Of a DNA stretch of 34,181 bases, positions 15,055 to 24,043 are shown piece after piece. The first letter of the stretch is position 1; each line of letters starts with the position of its first letter. This stretch comes from Bacteroidota bacterium. GTDB taxonomy: Bacteria; Bacteroidota; Bacteroidia; Chitinophagales; Saprospiraceae. Location: contig DROJ01000335.1 of assembly GCA_011321935.1 (NCBI GenBank), positions 1-34,181 on the forward strand, given 5' to 3'. A program made the position numbers and the translations under genes. The notes beneath the pieces are model-generated. The model ran no database searches. It saw only the letters and a list, made by a program, of their open reading frames with translations, and was not told the origin of the DNA.

Positions 15055-17937
15055 ATGAAAAATCTAATTACTACAACATGCTTTTTCTTTTTTTTACTAT
15101 CGGCTTCTTTCTCACAAGGATGGGAAAGAGAGTATGATTTCGGAGATTATGAGTCCATCAGCAAATTAGCAGTTTTACCAACGGGAGGAGTGATCGCTGG
15201 CGCAAGGTGGGGCGCACAGGATGAGTTTAAATTATTTGCCGTAGATGATGACGGAGAGCTAGTTTGGCAAAAAGAAATAGGTCATCAGCAACCAAATGGA
15301 TTGGATATTTCCGACCTGTTAATTTCAACAGATACAAATATCATAATGATCACTTTGACCGCTACCACTTTCAACCCAATACCTCCAGATACTATCACAG
15401 CTTATGGGAATAAATTTTTTATTCATAAATTGGATTTACTCGGCAATCAAATTTGGGAAAAAGAACTCGACATAGCACACCCTTTTTATTCTGACAGAAC
15501 GGTAGTGACCAATACCCATGATGGAAATTTATTGGTAATGTCCTCACCCCAAGGTGAATTGATAAAAATAAATTTAGACGGAGACATCTTATGGTCAAAT
15601 GAAATAACAATTCCTGATTTCAAAGCAGGAGAGATTATTTCAAGCCCAGACAATAGTTTTATAATAGTTGGACAGTCAGGAATAAGCGGTACGGTAGGTG
15701 GTGAAGATATAATAGTTATAAAAATAGATGCCAATGGAAATTTGATTTGGGAAAAACGATACGAGCATGAAAATAGCCAGTGGATTCGAGAAGGAATTAT
15801 AACTTCCGACGACCACATCCTTTTGGGAGGCCTATTGTTTCCAAATATGGCAGGTGCAGGCAGCATTGATTTTTATTTGCTGAAATTAGATTTGGATGGC
15901 AATTTTATTTGGGAAATCACCTATCCTGATTTAATGGGGACAGAGGATATAGGTGGCCTTACAGAATTAAGGAATGGTGATTATGCTATCATTGGTTGGT
16001 CAGACACGTTTTCCACGAATGGTCCTGGCCACGGGGCTGTTGCCAGAAGGGTTAGCCCGAACGGAAACTTCGTTTCAGATAATTATTATTCTTGCGAAAA
16101 CATCTATGATGTGGCTCAAGATGCCTCAGGGAATATATACATGGGCGCTCTTTATACAAACCGTAATTATGGACTACCACAAAGTGCCAATGCTTATATC
16201 ATTAAATCGGACAGCAATTTAGTTTCGAGGTCAAATTTAATTCAGGGAAACATATCTAAAGACAATGATTTTGATTGCCAAAACTCCGCCAATGATTATG
16301 GCCTTAAAAATTGGTTCATCAACTTATCGGGCGATTTTTCAAATTATCAATTAAGTGATTCATCGGGGGATTTTTCATTCAGGGTAGAGACTGGAAATTA
16401 CTATGTTAAAGCAATTCCACCGATCCCATATTGGGATTTATGCTCAACAATAGATTCATTTACATTTAACAATGAGTTTGATACGGTCAACCTTGAAATA
16501 TCGGCCCAAGCAAATATCGAGTGCCCGTGGATGGAGGTTTCCATAAATACACCAATTTTAAGAAGGTGTTCCGACAGCCGATATTATGTCCAATATTGCA
16601 ATCATGGGACACTGGCTGCCGATTCTGCTTTTATTAGGGTTTTGCTCGATCCGTTTTTGAATATATTTGACGCAAGTATCCCCTACACCAGCCTCGGAGG
16701 AAATGTTTATCTTTTTGAATTGGGGCTTGTCGGCATCGGCCAATGCGGCCAATTCACTTTTGATGCAGAAGTAAGCTGCAATGCCGCACTCGGCCAGACC
16801 CATTGCGTGGAAGCACATATATACCCCGATTCGCTCTGCCTTCCGACCAACGGATGGGCAGGCGCCAGCATCGAAGTCAGCGGTATATGTGTCGGCGATT
16901 CTATTCATTTTAATATAAAAAACACGGGCAGTGCGCCCACCTCACAGCCGCTCGAATATATAGTCATCGAGGACGATGTAATCTTATATGAAGACGAAAT
17001 AGCCTTTTTAGGAATTGGAGAAGTACGCGAAATAATAATCGAAAATACCGGCGCCACCTACCGCATGGAAGCCGAGCAAGAACCCAACCATCCCGGCAAC
17101 AGCCACCCGACATATATCATCGAAGGCTGCGGGCAGGGCTTCACGCCAGGCTTCGTAAATATATTCCCCATGAACGATGCCGATCCATTTATTGACATTG
17201 ACTGTCGGCAAAATATAGGCAGCTATGACCCCAACGATAAACTGGCATTTCCGACAGGTGTCCATGACGAGCACTTCATCAAACAAAATACGGACATTGA
17301 ATATATGATCCGCTTCCAAAACACGGGAACGGACACCGCTTTCAGGGTAGTGATAAGGGATACGCTCTCTCCATTTTTGGATGTGGCATCGGTTCGTCCC
17401 GGTGCGTCGAGCCATCCATATGAATTTGATATTTCCGGGCCGGGTGTTTTGAAATTTACTTTTAATGATATTCTGTTGCCGGACAGTTCGGCCAATGAAG
17501 CGGCCTCGCACGGGTTTATCAAATACCGCATTTCACAAAAAGAAAATGTGCCGCTGGGTTCTGAAATAAATAATAGCGCCGCCATATATTTTGATTTTAA
17601 TGCGCCCGTCATTACCAATACGACCTGGCATACGGTGGGCGAAAATTTTGTTGAAATTTTTGTTTCGGTAAATAATAAAACATATAAAAACGCAGCCGTG
17701 AATATATATCCAAACCCATTTTCAAAAACGGCAACGGTTGAATTAAAAGGGCTTGATATGTCCGGCGAAAGCACGTTTTTATTGTACGACCCGGTGGGGC
17801 ATTTAATGCAGCAATATATTTTTGAAAACAATAAACTGGAAATAAACGGCGGCCATTTGCCGAACGGCGTATATATTTTTCAAATAAAAAACGAGGGAGG
17901 GATAGTGGCGACGGGGAAGGTGGTGGTGGTGGAGTGA
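15055..17937 (+). CDS. Large T9SS-exported surface protein with propeller-like repeats
   Basis: A 960-residue secreted protein. The signal peptide (1-20) ends SFSQ. Residues about 25-380 contain repeated units of the form GxLxWxKE (GELVWQKEIG, GNQIWEKELD, GDILWSNEIT, GNLIWEKRYE, GNFIWEITYP), as in beta-propellers. A middle part holds beta-sandwich segments. Residues about 722-870, starting SYDPNDKLAFP, resemble the conserved DUF11-like domain that often precedes sorting signals in Bacteroidota. The end (about 882-960, NIYPNPFSKTATVE ... GVYIFQIK) is a type A T9SS sorting domain, which directs export and cell-surface attachment. The first half is visibly more AT-rich than the second. The role is probably adhesion or surface display; no enzyme motif was seen. 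Confidence 0.88.
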   Translation: MKNLITTTCFFFFLLSASFSQGWEREYDFGDYESISKLAVLPTGGVIAGARWGAQDEFKLFAVDDDGELVWQKEIGHQQPNGLDISDLLISTDTNIIMITLTATTFNPIPPDTITAYGNKFFIHKLDLLGNQIWEKELDIAHPFYSDRTVVTNTHDGNLLVMSSPQGELIKINLDGDILWSNEITIPDFKAGEIISSPDNSFIIVGQSGISGTVGGEDIIVIKIDANGNLIWEKRYEHENSQWIREGIITSDDHILLGGLLFPNMAGAGSIDFYLLKLDLDGNFIWEITYPDLMGTEDIGGLTELRNGDYAIIGWSDTFSTNGPGHGAVARRVSPNGNFVSDNYYSCENIYDVAQDASGNIYMGALYTNRNYGLPQSANAYIIKSDSNLVSRSNLIQGNISKDNDFDCQNSANDYGLKNWFINLSGDFSNYQLSDSSGDFSFRVETGNYYVKAIPPIPYWDLCSTIDSFTFNNEFDTVNLEISAQANIECPWMEVSINTPILRRCSDSRYYVQYCNHGTLAADSAFIRVLLDPFLNIFDASIPYTSLGGNVYLFELGLVGIGQCGQFTFDAEVSCNAALGQTHCVEAHIYPDSLCLPTNGWAGASIEVSGICVGDSIHFNIKNTGSAPTSQPLEYIVIEDDVILYEDEIAFLGIGEVREIIIENTGATYRMEAEQEPNHPGNSHPTYIIEGCGQGFTPGFVNIFPMNDADPFIDIDCRQNIGSYDPNDKLAFPTGVHDEHFIKQNTDIEYMIRFQNTGTDTAFRVVIRDTLSPFLDVASVRPGASSHPYEFDISGPGVLKFTFNDILLPDSSANEAASHGFIKYRISQKENVPLGSEINNSAAIYFDFNAPVITNTTWHTVGENFVEIFVSVNNKTYKNAAVNIYPNPFSKTATVELKGLDMSGESTFLLYDPVGHLMQQYIFENNKLEINGGHLPNGVYIFQIKNEGGIVATGKVVVVE

Positions 17938-18007
17938 TAGATTACCCACGTCCTTTTATGGCCACCTTCCAGGCTCCATCAGAATCCTTCTTATACTGAA
18001 CCATAAA

Positions 18008-18049
18008 CCATAATAGGTTTTCCCGAAGGGTCGGGAAAACCTATTATGG
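18008..18049. terminator. Hairpin between convergent genes, shares outer arm with repeat at 24217
   Basis: Perfect 19-bp arms CCATAATAGGTTTTCCCGA enclose AGGG. The preceding TATACTGAACCATA (from 17992) and the arm CCATAATAGGTTTT are the outer arm of the repeat at 24217-24320, but the core here is TCCCGA/TCGGGA. It is placed to end transcription from both neighbouring genes. Confidence 0.75.
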
Positions 18050-18104
18050 ACGAGTATAAAGAGGTCGAGTAAATTTAAAAAAAAAACGGCACTGTCAAAC
18101 AAGC

Positions 18105-18773
18105 TCACTCCAAGCCCTCGGCAAACTCCAGCACTTTCGCCACGCCTTCCGCCGAATCGATCTTTATTTTATTTTTTTTCAAAAAAGTTTCGATTTCTTT
18201 TTTATGCCCCAAATATTGAACAATGTTTTTCTTTTTTAATTTAAAAATACTCAGCTCCCCGTCTTCCAATAAAAAATAACGGGCCTTTGGGGCGAAGCGT
18301 TTGACGTGCAAGGTCTTGCCCGGTGTTTCCGTTTTGTATTCAGATATAGTCACCAAAAAATCATTGAACACTTTTCTTTTTTCACCATCATATATGAGTT
18401 GCACAAAACGGCCATCGAATTGGCCGATCTGGGTAGTCACAAAAACCGTTTTGGTCGTGTCGCCGTTTTTGCCGGCCAAGGTTACTTCCACCATATCATA
18501 GGCACCTTCTTGCAGTTCGATATATTCGTCCCTTCTCCTTACCTCTATATTGTGGGTATATCCGTTGAGGTTCAGTTTCACTTTATCATAAACCTCCCCT
18601 CCTATACCATGAATGGTACCTTCGACAAAATCTTTAAAAAAAAACGGGCTTCCTTTTATGTCCGAATACCGGTTTTCATCCCATTTCAGTGGGTTGTTAA
18701 AAAGGGTGAACTTTTGGGCGAACAGAGAAAACCCGATCAGTAAAAAACTGGTTACAAGCGTACATTTTTTCAT
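18105..18773 (-). CDS. Small secreted protein of unknown function
   Basis: From the ATG at 18773 the protein has 222 residues; eight more upstream residues are possible but would spoil the signal peptide. The signal peptide is MKKCTLVTSFLLIGFSLFAQ. The mature part starts with KGSPFFFKDFVEGTI and a beta-rich region (KVKLNLNGYTHNIEVR), like the SP(Y/F)(L/F) DxFxxG proteins common in Bacteroidota, and ends in a Lys-rich helical segment (FKLKKKNIVQYLGHKKEIETF). No catalytic motif or sorting domain is present, so it is probably periplasmic. The function is unknown. It converges on the T9SS protein gene. Confidence 0.78.
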   Translation of the reverse strand: MKKCTLVTSFLLIGFSLFAQKFTLFNNPLKWDENRYSDIKGSPFFFKDFVEGTIHGIGGEVYDKVKLNLNGYTHNIEVRRRDEYIELQEGAYDMVEVTLAGKNGDTTKTVFVTTQIGQFDGRFVQLIYDGEKRKVFNDFLVTISEYKTETPGKTLHVKRFAPKARYFLLEDGELSIFKLKKKNIVQYLGHKKEIETFLKKNKIKIDSAEGVAKVLEFAEGLE

Positions 18774-18819
18774 GTCTTTTATTTTTTTTGTGAGCAACTA
18801 TTTAGTGAAGTGATTAGTG

Positions 18820-19289
18820 ATTAGTTGATTAGTGATAAGTGATTAGTCCGCCAAATCCCTGATAATGCAACATTTAACCAAAAACTAAATGGTTAGCTAA
18901 TTACGATTTGTACCATTAGCAAGGTCAAATAAACAGATAGAAACAGAAAAAAACAAGTGCGGCATTTGGTAGTGGTAAAAAGTACGTGATGAATAAATTT
19001 TCAGGTAACTGTTTAGCCCCACAGAAAACCTGTTGAATTCACTAACCCCCGACTTCCCGCCTACCGGTACGTCCGCATGGACAGGCAGGCAGTCGGGGGT
19101 TAGTGAATTTTACAAGTTAACCGAGGGTGGTCATCACGTACTTTTTACCACTACCCATCATTTTTATAAGCAAATGTCGTAGTGGTTCGATTCGTAATTA
19201 GCGAACTATTTATTTTTTGGTTAAATGTTATATTATCAGGGATTTGGCGGACTAATCACTAATCAACTAATCACTAATCACTAATCACT
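18820..19289. repeat. Giant nested palindrome, about 470 bp, at least five layers
   Basis: From outside to inside: TGATTAG heptamer arrays plus GTCCGCCAAATCCCTGATAA and its complement; a TTAGCTAATTACGA-type pair; GTGGTAAAAAGTACGTGATG with its complement; a GGTAACT/AGTTAACC pair; AATTCACTAACCCCCGACT with its complement; and a degenerate CCTACCGG/GGCAGG core. Loops between layers are unpaired. It fills the gap between two divergently facing flanks and has no coding potential. Confidence 0.88.
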
Positions 19290-19310
19290 GCAGTAGCCCC
19301 CTCGCTGTAC

Positions 19311-20345
19311 TCAGCCCCTCCCGAACAACTTCTCCCTTTCCAGCCACATCACCGTAATCCCGTCGTTGGCCTTAAAAATATTGTCGAGGCTGTTGGTAAG
19401 CGGCAGCGACCATTTTTGCAGCAGCATGGCCAGTTTGGAATCGGGCAGGTCGGTGCTTTGGGTGGGCGGTTTCATCACCGAAGCGGGGAAGCCCATCAGG
19501 TAGAGCAGCGGGCTGAACAACCAGCGCAGCCAATGCCAGGGGTTGGCCGTGCCGGTAAAAATATAACGGCTGGCATTGACGTGCAGGTAGTCCGTTTTAC
19601 GGAGGAAAAAACGCCCGCTAGGGCTGTGCTTAAAAGCGTTTTTATAATCCTCCACCCTGCGGCGGGTGATGCTTTCGTGCTGGTATTTTTTGGTGGCCGT
19701 CTCTTCTACCAGGATGACCCATTGGCGGGACACCCTTGCCGCCTCGTCCACCACCCGTTTCATTTGGCGGTCGTCGGCAATGTGCTGCAGCTCGAACATC
19801 ACGAACACCACATCGAAGGATTTGTCGGGAAAGGGCAGGTTGCGGGCATCGGCCACAGAGAGGTCGGCATTGATGCCTTTGGTGTATTCTTTGGCCAGGG
19901 CGATGGACTCCTCTGAGCTGTCCACACCGTAAATTTCCTTTGGGCCGTACTTGCTCATTTCGAGCAGCAGGTCGCCGATGCCGCAGCCGATTTCCAGCAC
20001 CGAGCGGTTGCCGACGTACCTCCCGAAATTCAACAGTTGGATGAGCTTGCGGCGGCGGTAGCCATCAAAAGGGGTTTTGGGCAAAGGAAGTTGCACCGCA
20101 GCTTTTGGGGCAGAGGCGGGCAACAGTTTGTCCTTCCGCTGCTGCGCCTGGGCTATCAGGGCGGGGAGTTTGAAATCAGGGAACTTGTCGCGGAAGAATT
20201 TTTTCAAAATAAAAAAATGTGGTTTCTGATCGCTTTGGTTTTGGTTGGACAGGGCAAATCTAAAGCATTTTGCTAATGTTGCGACGACAACGACGGGCTT
20301 GAGATGGATTGGCCGGGCATCCCTCAACCATCTCAGCCCCCTCAA
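19311..20345 (-). CDS. Class I SAM-dependent methyltransferase
   Basis: Methyltransferase of the Methyltransf_11 type. Motif I is VLEIGCGIGD (about 116-125, counted from the farthest start), the acidic residue that binds the ribose is in GVDSSEES, and the motif IV region is FDVVFVMFELQHI. The C-terminal part has a hydrophobic stretch (WLRWLFSPLLYLMGF) that may dip into the membrane, suggesting a lipid-like or membrane-bound substrate. The only farthest start is a TTG at 20345, which would leave just 24 nt to the divergent oxidoreductase gene. The true start is probably further in, somewhere before residue 60, but no ATG marks it. The substrate is unknown. Confidence 0.82.
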   Translation of the reverse strand: MRGLRWLRDARPIHLKPVVVVATLAKCFRFALSNQNQSDQKPHFFILKKFFRDKFPDFKLPALIAQAQQRKDKLLPASAPKAAVQLPLPKTPFDGYRRRKLIQLLNFGRYVGNRSVLEIGCGIGDLLLEMSKYGPKEIYGVDSSEESIALAKEYTKGINADLSVADARNLPFPDKSFDVVFVMFELQHIADDRQMKRVVDEAARVSRQWVILVEETATKKYQHESITRRRVEDYKNAFKHSPSGRFFLRKTDYLHVNASRYIFTGTANPWHWLRWLFSPLLYLMGFPASVMKPPTQSTDLPDSKLAMLLQKWSLPLTNSLDNIFKANDGITVMWLEREKLFGRG

Positions 20346-20369
20346 CCATCTATCTCAACCTTTTCAAAA

Positions 20370-21332
20370 ATGAAAGCAATTTTATTAAAAAAATTCGGCG
20401 GCGTGGAAGAACTCTACCTCGGAGAAACGCCGACGCCAAAAATATCGGCCGACGAAGTGCTGGTAAAAATAGAGGCCACTGCCCTCAACCGCGCCGACCT
20501 CCTGCAACGGCGGGGGCTTTACCCGCCACCGCCCGGCGAGAGCGAAATATTGGGACTGGAAATGGCGGGCACAGTGGCCGAAACAGGCAGCCAAGTAAGG
20601 GATTGGAAACCCGGCGACCGGGTGTTTGCCCTGCTTGCCGGGGGAGGCTATGCCGAGTACGCAAAAGTCCACCACGGCATGTTGATGCCCATCCCCGCGA
20701 ACCTGGATTTTGCGGAAGCAGCCTGCATTGCGGAAGCATTTTTGACCGCTTGGCAGGCGGTCGTTTGGCTGGCCAAATTGAAAAAAGGCGAGTCCATTTT
20801 GATACACGCCGGGGCAAGCGGCGTCGGCACTGCCGCCACGCAAATCGCCAAAAGCAGGGGCGCAAACGTGACCGTTACCGCCTCGGCCGGCAAACATGGT
20901 TTCTGTAAAAAAATGGGCGCCGACCGCTGCATTGACTACCGCAGCCAAGACTTCGGCGAAGTGCTCGCCAACCATGCCGACGTGCTGATTGATTTCATCG
21001 GCGGCCCTTATTTTACGAAAAACATGAAGGCGCTGAAAACTGATGGCCGCATGGTCATCCTCGGTTTTTTGGGCGGCACCAAAGCGGACAGAACCGACAT
21101 TGCCCCCATTTTGCGCAAGCGCCTAAAAATAATGGGCTCGACCCTCCGCTCACGGACGCTGGAATACAAGACCGCCCTGACCAAAGATTTTCAAAAACAC
21201 TGCCTGCCCCTTTTTGAAAATGGGAAAATACGCCCCGTGGCCGATGCTGTTTTCGACTGGAAAGACGTGCAAAAGGCCCACCTTTACATGGAAGCCAACA
21301 AAAACAAAGGGAAGATCGCGATGACGGTATAA
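20370..21332 (+). CDS. NAD(P)H quinone oxidoreductase, PIG3/TP53I3-like
   Basis: A 320-residue zinc-free medium-chain dehydrogenase that reduces quinones or other enones with NADPH. The ATG at 20370 fits the family start MKAILLKKFGG. NRADLLQRRGLYPPPPG (about 40-56) is the signature of the PIG3 group, the nucleotide-binding loop is HAGASGVGTAA (146-156), and the DFIGGPYF segment follows. Zinc ligands are absent, as expected. It is divergent from the methyltransferase gene and seems to be transcribed alone. Confidence 0.92.
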   Translation: MKAILLKKFGGVEELYLGETPTPKISADEVLVKIEATALNRADLLQRRGLYPPPPGESEILGLEMAGTVAETGSQVRDWKPGDRVFALLAGGGYAEYAKVHHGMLMPIPANLDFAEAACIAEAFLTAWQAVVWLAKLKKGESILIHAGASGVGTAATQIAKSRGANVTVTASAGKHGFCKKMGADRCIDYRSQDFGEVLANHADVLIDFIGGPYFTKNMKALKTDGRMVILGFLGGTKADRTDIAPILRKRLKIMGSTLRSRTLEYKTALTKDFQKHCLPLFENGKIRPVADAVFDWKDVQKAHLYMEANKNKGKIAMTV

Positions 21333-21524
21333 AGGTTTACCGGTGTAAAGGAAGATGGGTTCTAAAAGGTGAAAGCCCTGGCCCGAAATCCGAAGAACAT
21401 GCAGCCGTTAAACCAATAAACCTTTAGGCCAATAAACCAATAAATCAATTAACCCTTAATTATTTTGCAGCTATCAATAATTTATTACTACATTTAAACC
21501 GAGTTTTAAAAATACTCCCCCTCT

Positions 21525-22304
21525 ATGCAGAAATACCTACAATACCTCCTCAGCGATATTGAGGCCTTGATCGAACAAGCGCCCGTACTGCCCGACAACG
21601 CATGGTCGCCCGGCTATGCCGAAGAGGAGGAGGACGATTATGGCCTTGCTGCCCGCTCAGTAAAAATCAGCGATTTTGTTGGATTGGAAAAAATGGCTTT
21701 CCCGCCCGAGCACCTGCTGACCGATATGCAGGTGATCGAGCTGGTGGAAGGCATCCTCGACCTTTGGACGGCATGGAACCTGCATGTCGAACTGCCCCCA
21801 AAACTCCCTTTGCGCAAGCAATACACTGCCCTCGTCGGGGAAATGGACGGACAAGTTTCCTTCCATCCTGAATACGGAGGCGATGTCCATATCTGCCAGT
21901 ATGAAGCAGGGAAAACCTGCCCCTTCCAGCCCGGAAACGATTATTGCCAATGCCGCGAAACCGAAGAGGCCGCCAAGCACGACATTGCACTTTGGGAAGA
22001 ATACGTGCGCTCGCAAGGACTTGACCCCTACCGGGAAATAACGCCGGAGGAGGAATCCCGGTTTGAGGAACAAATGCGCCAACGGGTGCTCAAAAAACGC
22101 TTTGGCAAACACTGGCGCAGGTATGAAGAAGAATATAATTTCTTTTTTGACGGCGATCTCAACCCCGACCAACAAGAAGCAATCCTCCATGCCCTCGAAG
22201 CAGCAGACGAACTGTTGGGCCTGATTTTGGACACCCTCTCCGACTTCGATAGCGACGGCGGGCCGGACGAGGAGGAAGAGGACGGTGCCGACTTCCCTTT
22301 TTGA
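21525..22304 (+). CDS. Unknown acidic protein with Cys/His cluster
   Basis: A 259-residue cytoplasmic protein with no recognisable family. It is strongly acidic, with an EEEEDD stretch near residue 35 and a DSDGGPDEEEEDGAD tail. The middle holds a cluster, VHICQYEAGKTCPFQPGND followed by YCQC, giving four Cys and one His within about 25 residues, which could bind a metal. The rest is predicted helical, with a charged Arg/Glu-rich stretch near 180-205. The start follows an AT-rich leader. It does not overlap its neighbours, and the next gene lies beyond a repeat-filled gap. Confidence 0.75.
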   Translation: MQKYLQYLLSDIEALIEQAPVLPDNAWSPGYAEEEEDDYGLAARSVKISDFVGLEKMAFPPEHLLTDMQVIELVEGILDLWTAWNLHVELPPKLPLRKQYTALVGEMDGQVSFHPEYGGDVHICQYEAGKTCPFQPGNDYCQCRETEEAAKHDIALWEEYVRSQGLDPYREITPEEESRFEEQMRQRVLKKRFGKHWRRYEEEYNFFFDGDLNPDQQEAILHALEAADELLGLILDTLSDFDSDGGPDEEEEDGADFPF

Positions 22305-22362
22305 TACCCCCTGCCAACTATTTTTTTGCTTACCTCCGTTTTAGCCAGCCATTCCCTTTTAT

Positions 22363-22370
22363 TATATTTG
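22363..22370 (+). promoter_or_regulatory. Candidate -7 element upstream of the AGMO-like gene
   Basis: TATATTTG matches TAnnTTTG exactly. A weak GTTTTA lies about where the -33 box should be. It is 400 nt before the start at 22772, so the leader would contain the nested palindrome and the octamer array. Confidence 0.45.
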
Positions 22371-22417
22371 CGACAAGAGTTTTCTTATAAAATCACGAAC
22401 ACATTTTACAAGAAAAT

Positions 22418-22650
22418 CTTAGATAACTAAAGTTACGCGCCGCTAATTTCATTCAGCCCCAGCGGGGCGACCCTGTTTGTAGAAATCGTATTCAAATCAT
22501 TTTATTAGCCCCAGCGGGGCGGCAATGTTTAAAGCCGTCGAACATCACCGCCCTGCTGGGGCTAATAAATAGGCCGGGGACATATTTCTACAAACAGGGC
22601 CGCCCCGCTGGGGCTGAAAAAACTGCACTGCGCAACTTCAGTTAGATAAG
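22418..22650. repeat. Triple-nested palindrome with GCCCCAGCGGGGC modules
   Basis: The outermost arms (CTTAGATAACTAAAGTTACG and its imperfect complement at 22630-22650) enclose a 35-bp perfect pair (22452-22486 and 22584-22618, TTCAGCCCCAGCGGGGCG...). This encloses a third pair (about 22502-22529 and 22541-22569, TTATTAGCCCCAGCGGGGCG). Layers two and three carry the same GCCCCAGCGGGGC module in different flanks. Confidence 0.88.
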
Positions 22651-22700
22651 TATAATGACCTAAATAGAGTCTTTAATTAAACGACAGTTGTTGTCCAACC

Positions 22701-22762
22701 ATTAAACCATTAAACCATTAAACCATTAAACCATTAAACCATTAAACCATTAAACCATTAAA
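22701..22762 (+). repeat. Octamer array (ATTAAACC), about 7.8 copies
   Basis: Perfect tandem copies end nine bases before the ATG at 22772. The array therefore replaces the normal leader and ribosome-binding region. Slippage would change the leader length in 8-nt steps. Confidence 0.95.
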
Positions 22763-22771
22763 AATCTAAAT

Positions 22772-24043
22772 ATGGAAGCATACGCACAAGTCCTTAATTA
22801 CGCCATCCCGTTTTTTGTTTCGCTCATTATCATTGAGCAGGTGGCTGCCCATTTCATGGGCAAAAAAATCAACCGGGGAGCAGATGTCATTTCCAGCCTC
22901 AGCTCGGGCAACAGCAACACCATAAAAGATGTGCTCGGCCTCAGCATTGCCATCGTGAGCTACTCATGGCTGGTGGACAAGGTGGCCGTTTTTGACATAA
23001 AAGCAACTTGGGCAGTGGCCGCTATTGCCTTCGTGGCAAAGGATTTTGCCGGCTATTGGATGCACCGCTGGGAACACGAGATCAACTTCCTCTGGAACCG
23101 GCACATCATCCACCACAGCAGCGAGGAGTACAACCTTTCGTGTGCGCTTCGGCAGAGTGTTTCGGAGGTGTTTTCCATATTTGCCCTGCTCATGCTGCCT
23201 GCGGCAATCATGGGGGTACCGGCCGAAATAATAGCCGTGGTGGCGCCCCTACATTTGTTTGCCCAATTTTGGTACCACACCCGCCTGATCGGCAAAATGG
23301 GATGGTTCGGGAAGGTCTTTGTCACCCCGTCGCACCACCGCGTCCACCATGCTATCAATTCGATATATTTGGATAAAAACTACTCGCAGGTATTTATTAT
23401 TTGGGATAAAATATTCGGCACTTTCCAACCCGAACTCGCCGAGGTACCTCCTGTATATGGTGTAAAAAAACCGGTCAGGACATGGAACCCATTATTGATC
23501 AATTTCCAACATTTTTGGTTGTTGTTCACTGATGCCTGGCATACTAAAAGCTGGAAAGACAAATTCCTTTTATGGTTCAAGCATACCGGTTACCGCCCTG
23601 CCGATGTCGCAGAAAAATATCCCGTAAAAATAATCAACGACCCATATAGCCTTGATAAATACGACCCAAAATTGTCCACTCCCCTGCTCTATTGGTCATG
23701 GTTTCAGATGGTTGCCAACTTTGCGTTCATGCTCTGGCTTTTCAATCATATTGCTGAAATAGGCATGCCGGATATGTTTTATTATGGTGCGTTTTTAATT
23801 ATCGCTATATTCAGTTATACTACTTTAATGGACAGATCAAAGTATGCATTGTTGACCGAATTTATTAAAGCTGCGCTCGGCCTCGGGTTTATTTATTGGC
23901 AGGGAAATGATTGGTTCGGCATGAACGCCGTTTGGCCGGTGGGCACTTATATTATTGTTGCTTATTTTGTTTTGTCACTGGTGGTGGTGGCCTATTTTGT
24001 CAAAACGGAATGCGGGGAGGAAAAGGAGGTTGCTTTGGCCTAG
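22772..24043 (+). CDS. Alkylglycerol monooxygenase-like / sterol desaturase-family di-iron enzyme
   Basis: A 423-residue integral membrane enzyme of the fatty-acid hydroxylase superfamily. The eight-His di-iron site is intact: HRWEH (98-102), HIIHH (111-115) and SHHRVHH (188-193). The arrangement and the long C-terminal part with several further TM segments resemble alkylglycerol monooxygenase (TMEM195), which cleaves ether lipids, more than C5-sterol desaturase. It probably oxidises a membrane lipid. About eight hydrophobic segments are visible. An octamer array lies directly before the start, and a 62-bp-arm hairpin starts right at the stop codon. It is transcribed alone. Confidence 0.9.
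   Translation: MEAYAQVLNYAIPFFVSLIIIEQVAAHFMGKKINRGADVISSLSSGNSNTIKDVLGLSIAIVSYSWLVDKVAVFDIKATWAVAAIAFVAKDFAGYWMHRWEHEINFLWNRHIIHHSSEEYNLSCALRQSVSEVFSIFALLMLPAAIMGVPAEIIAVVAPLHLFAQFWYHTRLIGKMGWFGKVFVTPSHHRVHHAINSIYLDKNYSQVFIIWDKIFGTFQPELAEVPPVYGVKKPVRTWNPLLINFQHFWLLFTDAWHTKSWKDKFLLWFKHTGYRPADVAEKYPVKIINDPYSLDKYDPKLSTPLLYWSWFQMVANFAFMLWLFNHIAEIGMPDMFYYGAFLIIAIFSYTTLMDRSKYALLTEFIKAALGLGFIYWQGNDWFGMNAVWPVGTYIIVAYFVLSLVVVAYFVKTECGEEKEVALA

Noticed and set aside
18820-19289. Full insertion sequence or integron-like element
   Set aside because: No transposase or integrase frame and no target duplication were found; the symmetry is multi-layered and not a simple pair of ends.
22701-22762. CRISPR-like array
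   Set aside because: The unit is only 8 bp with no spacers, so it is a simple tandem repeat.
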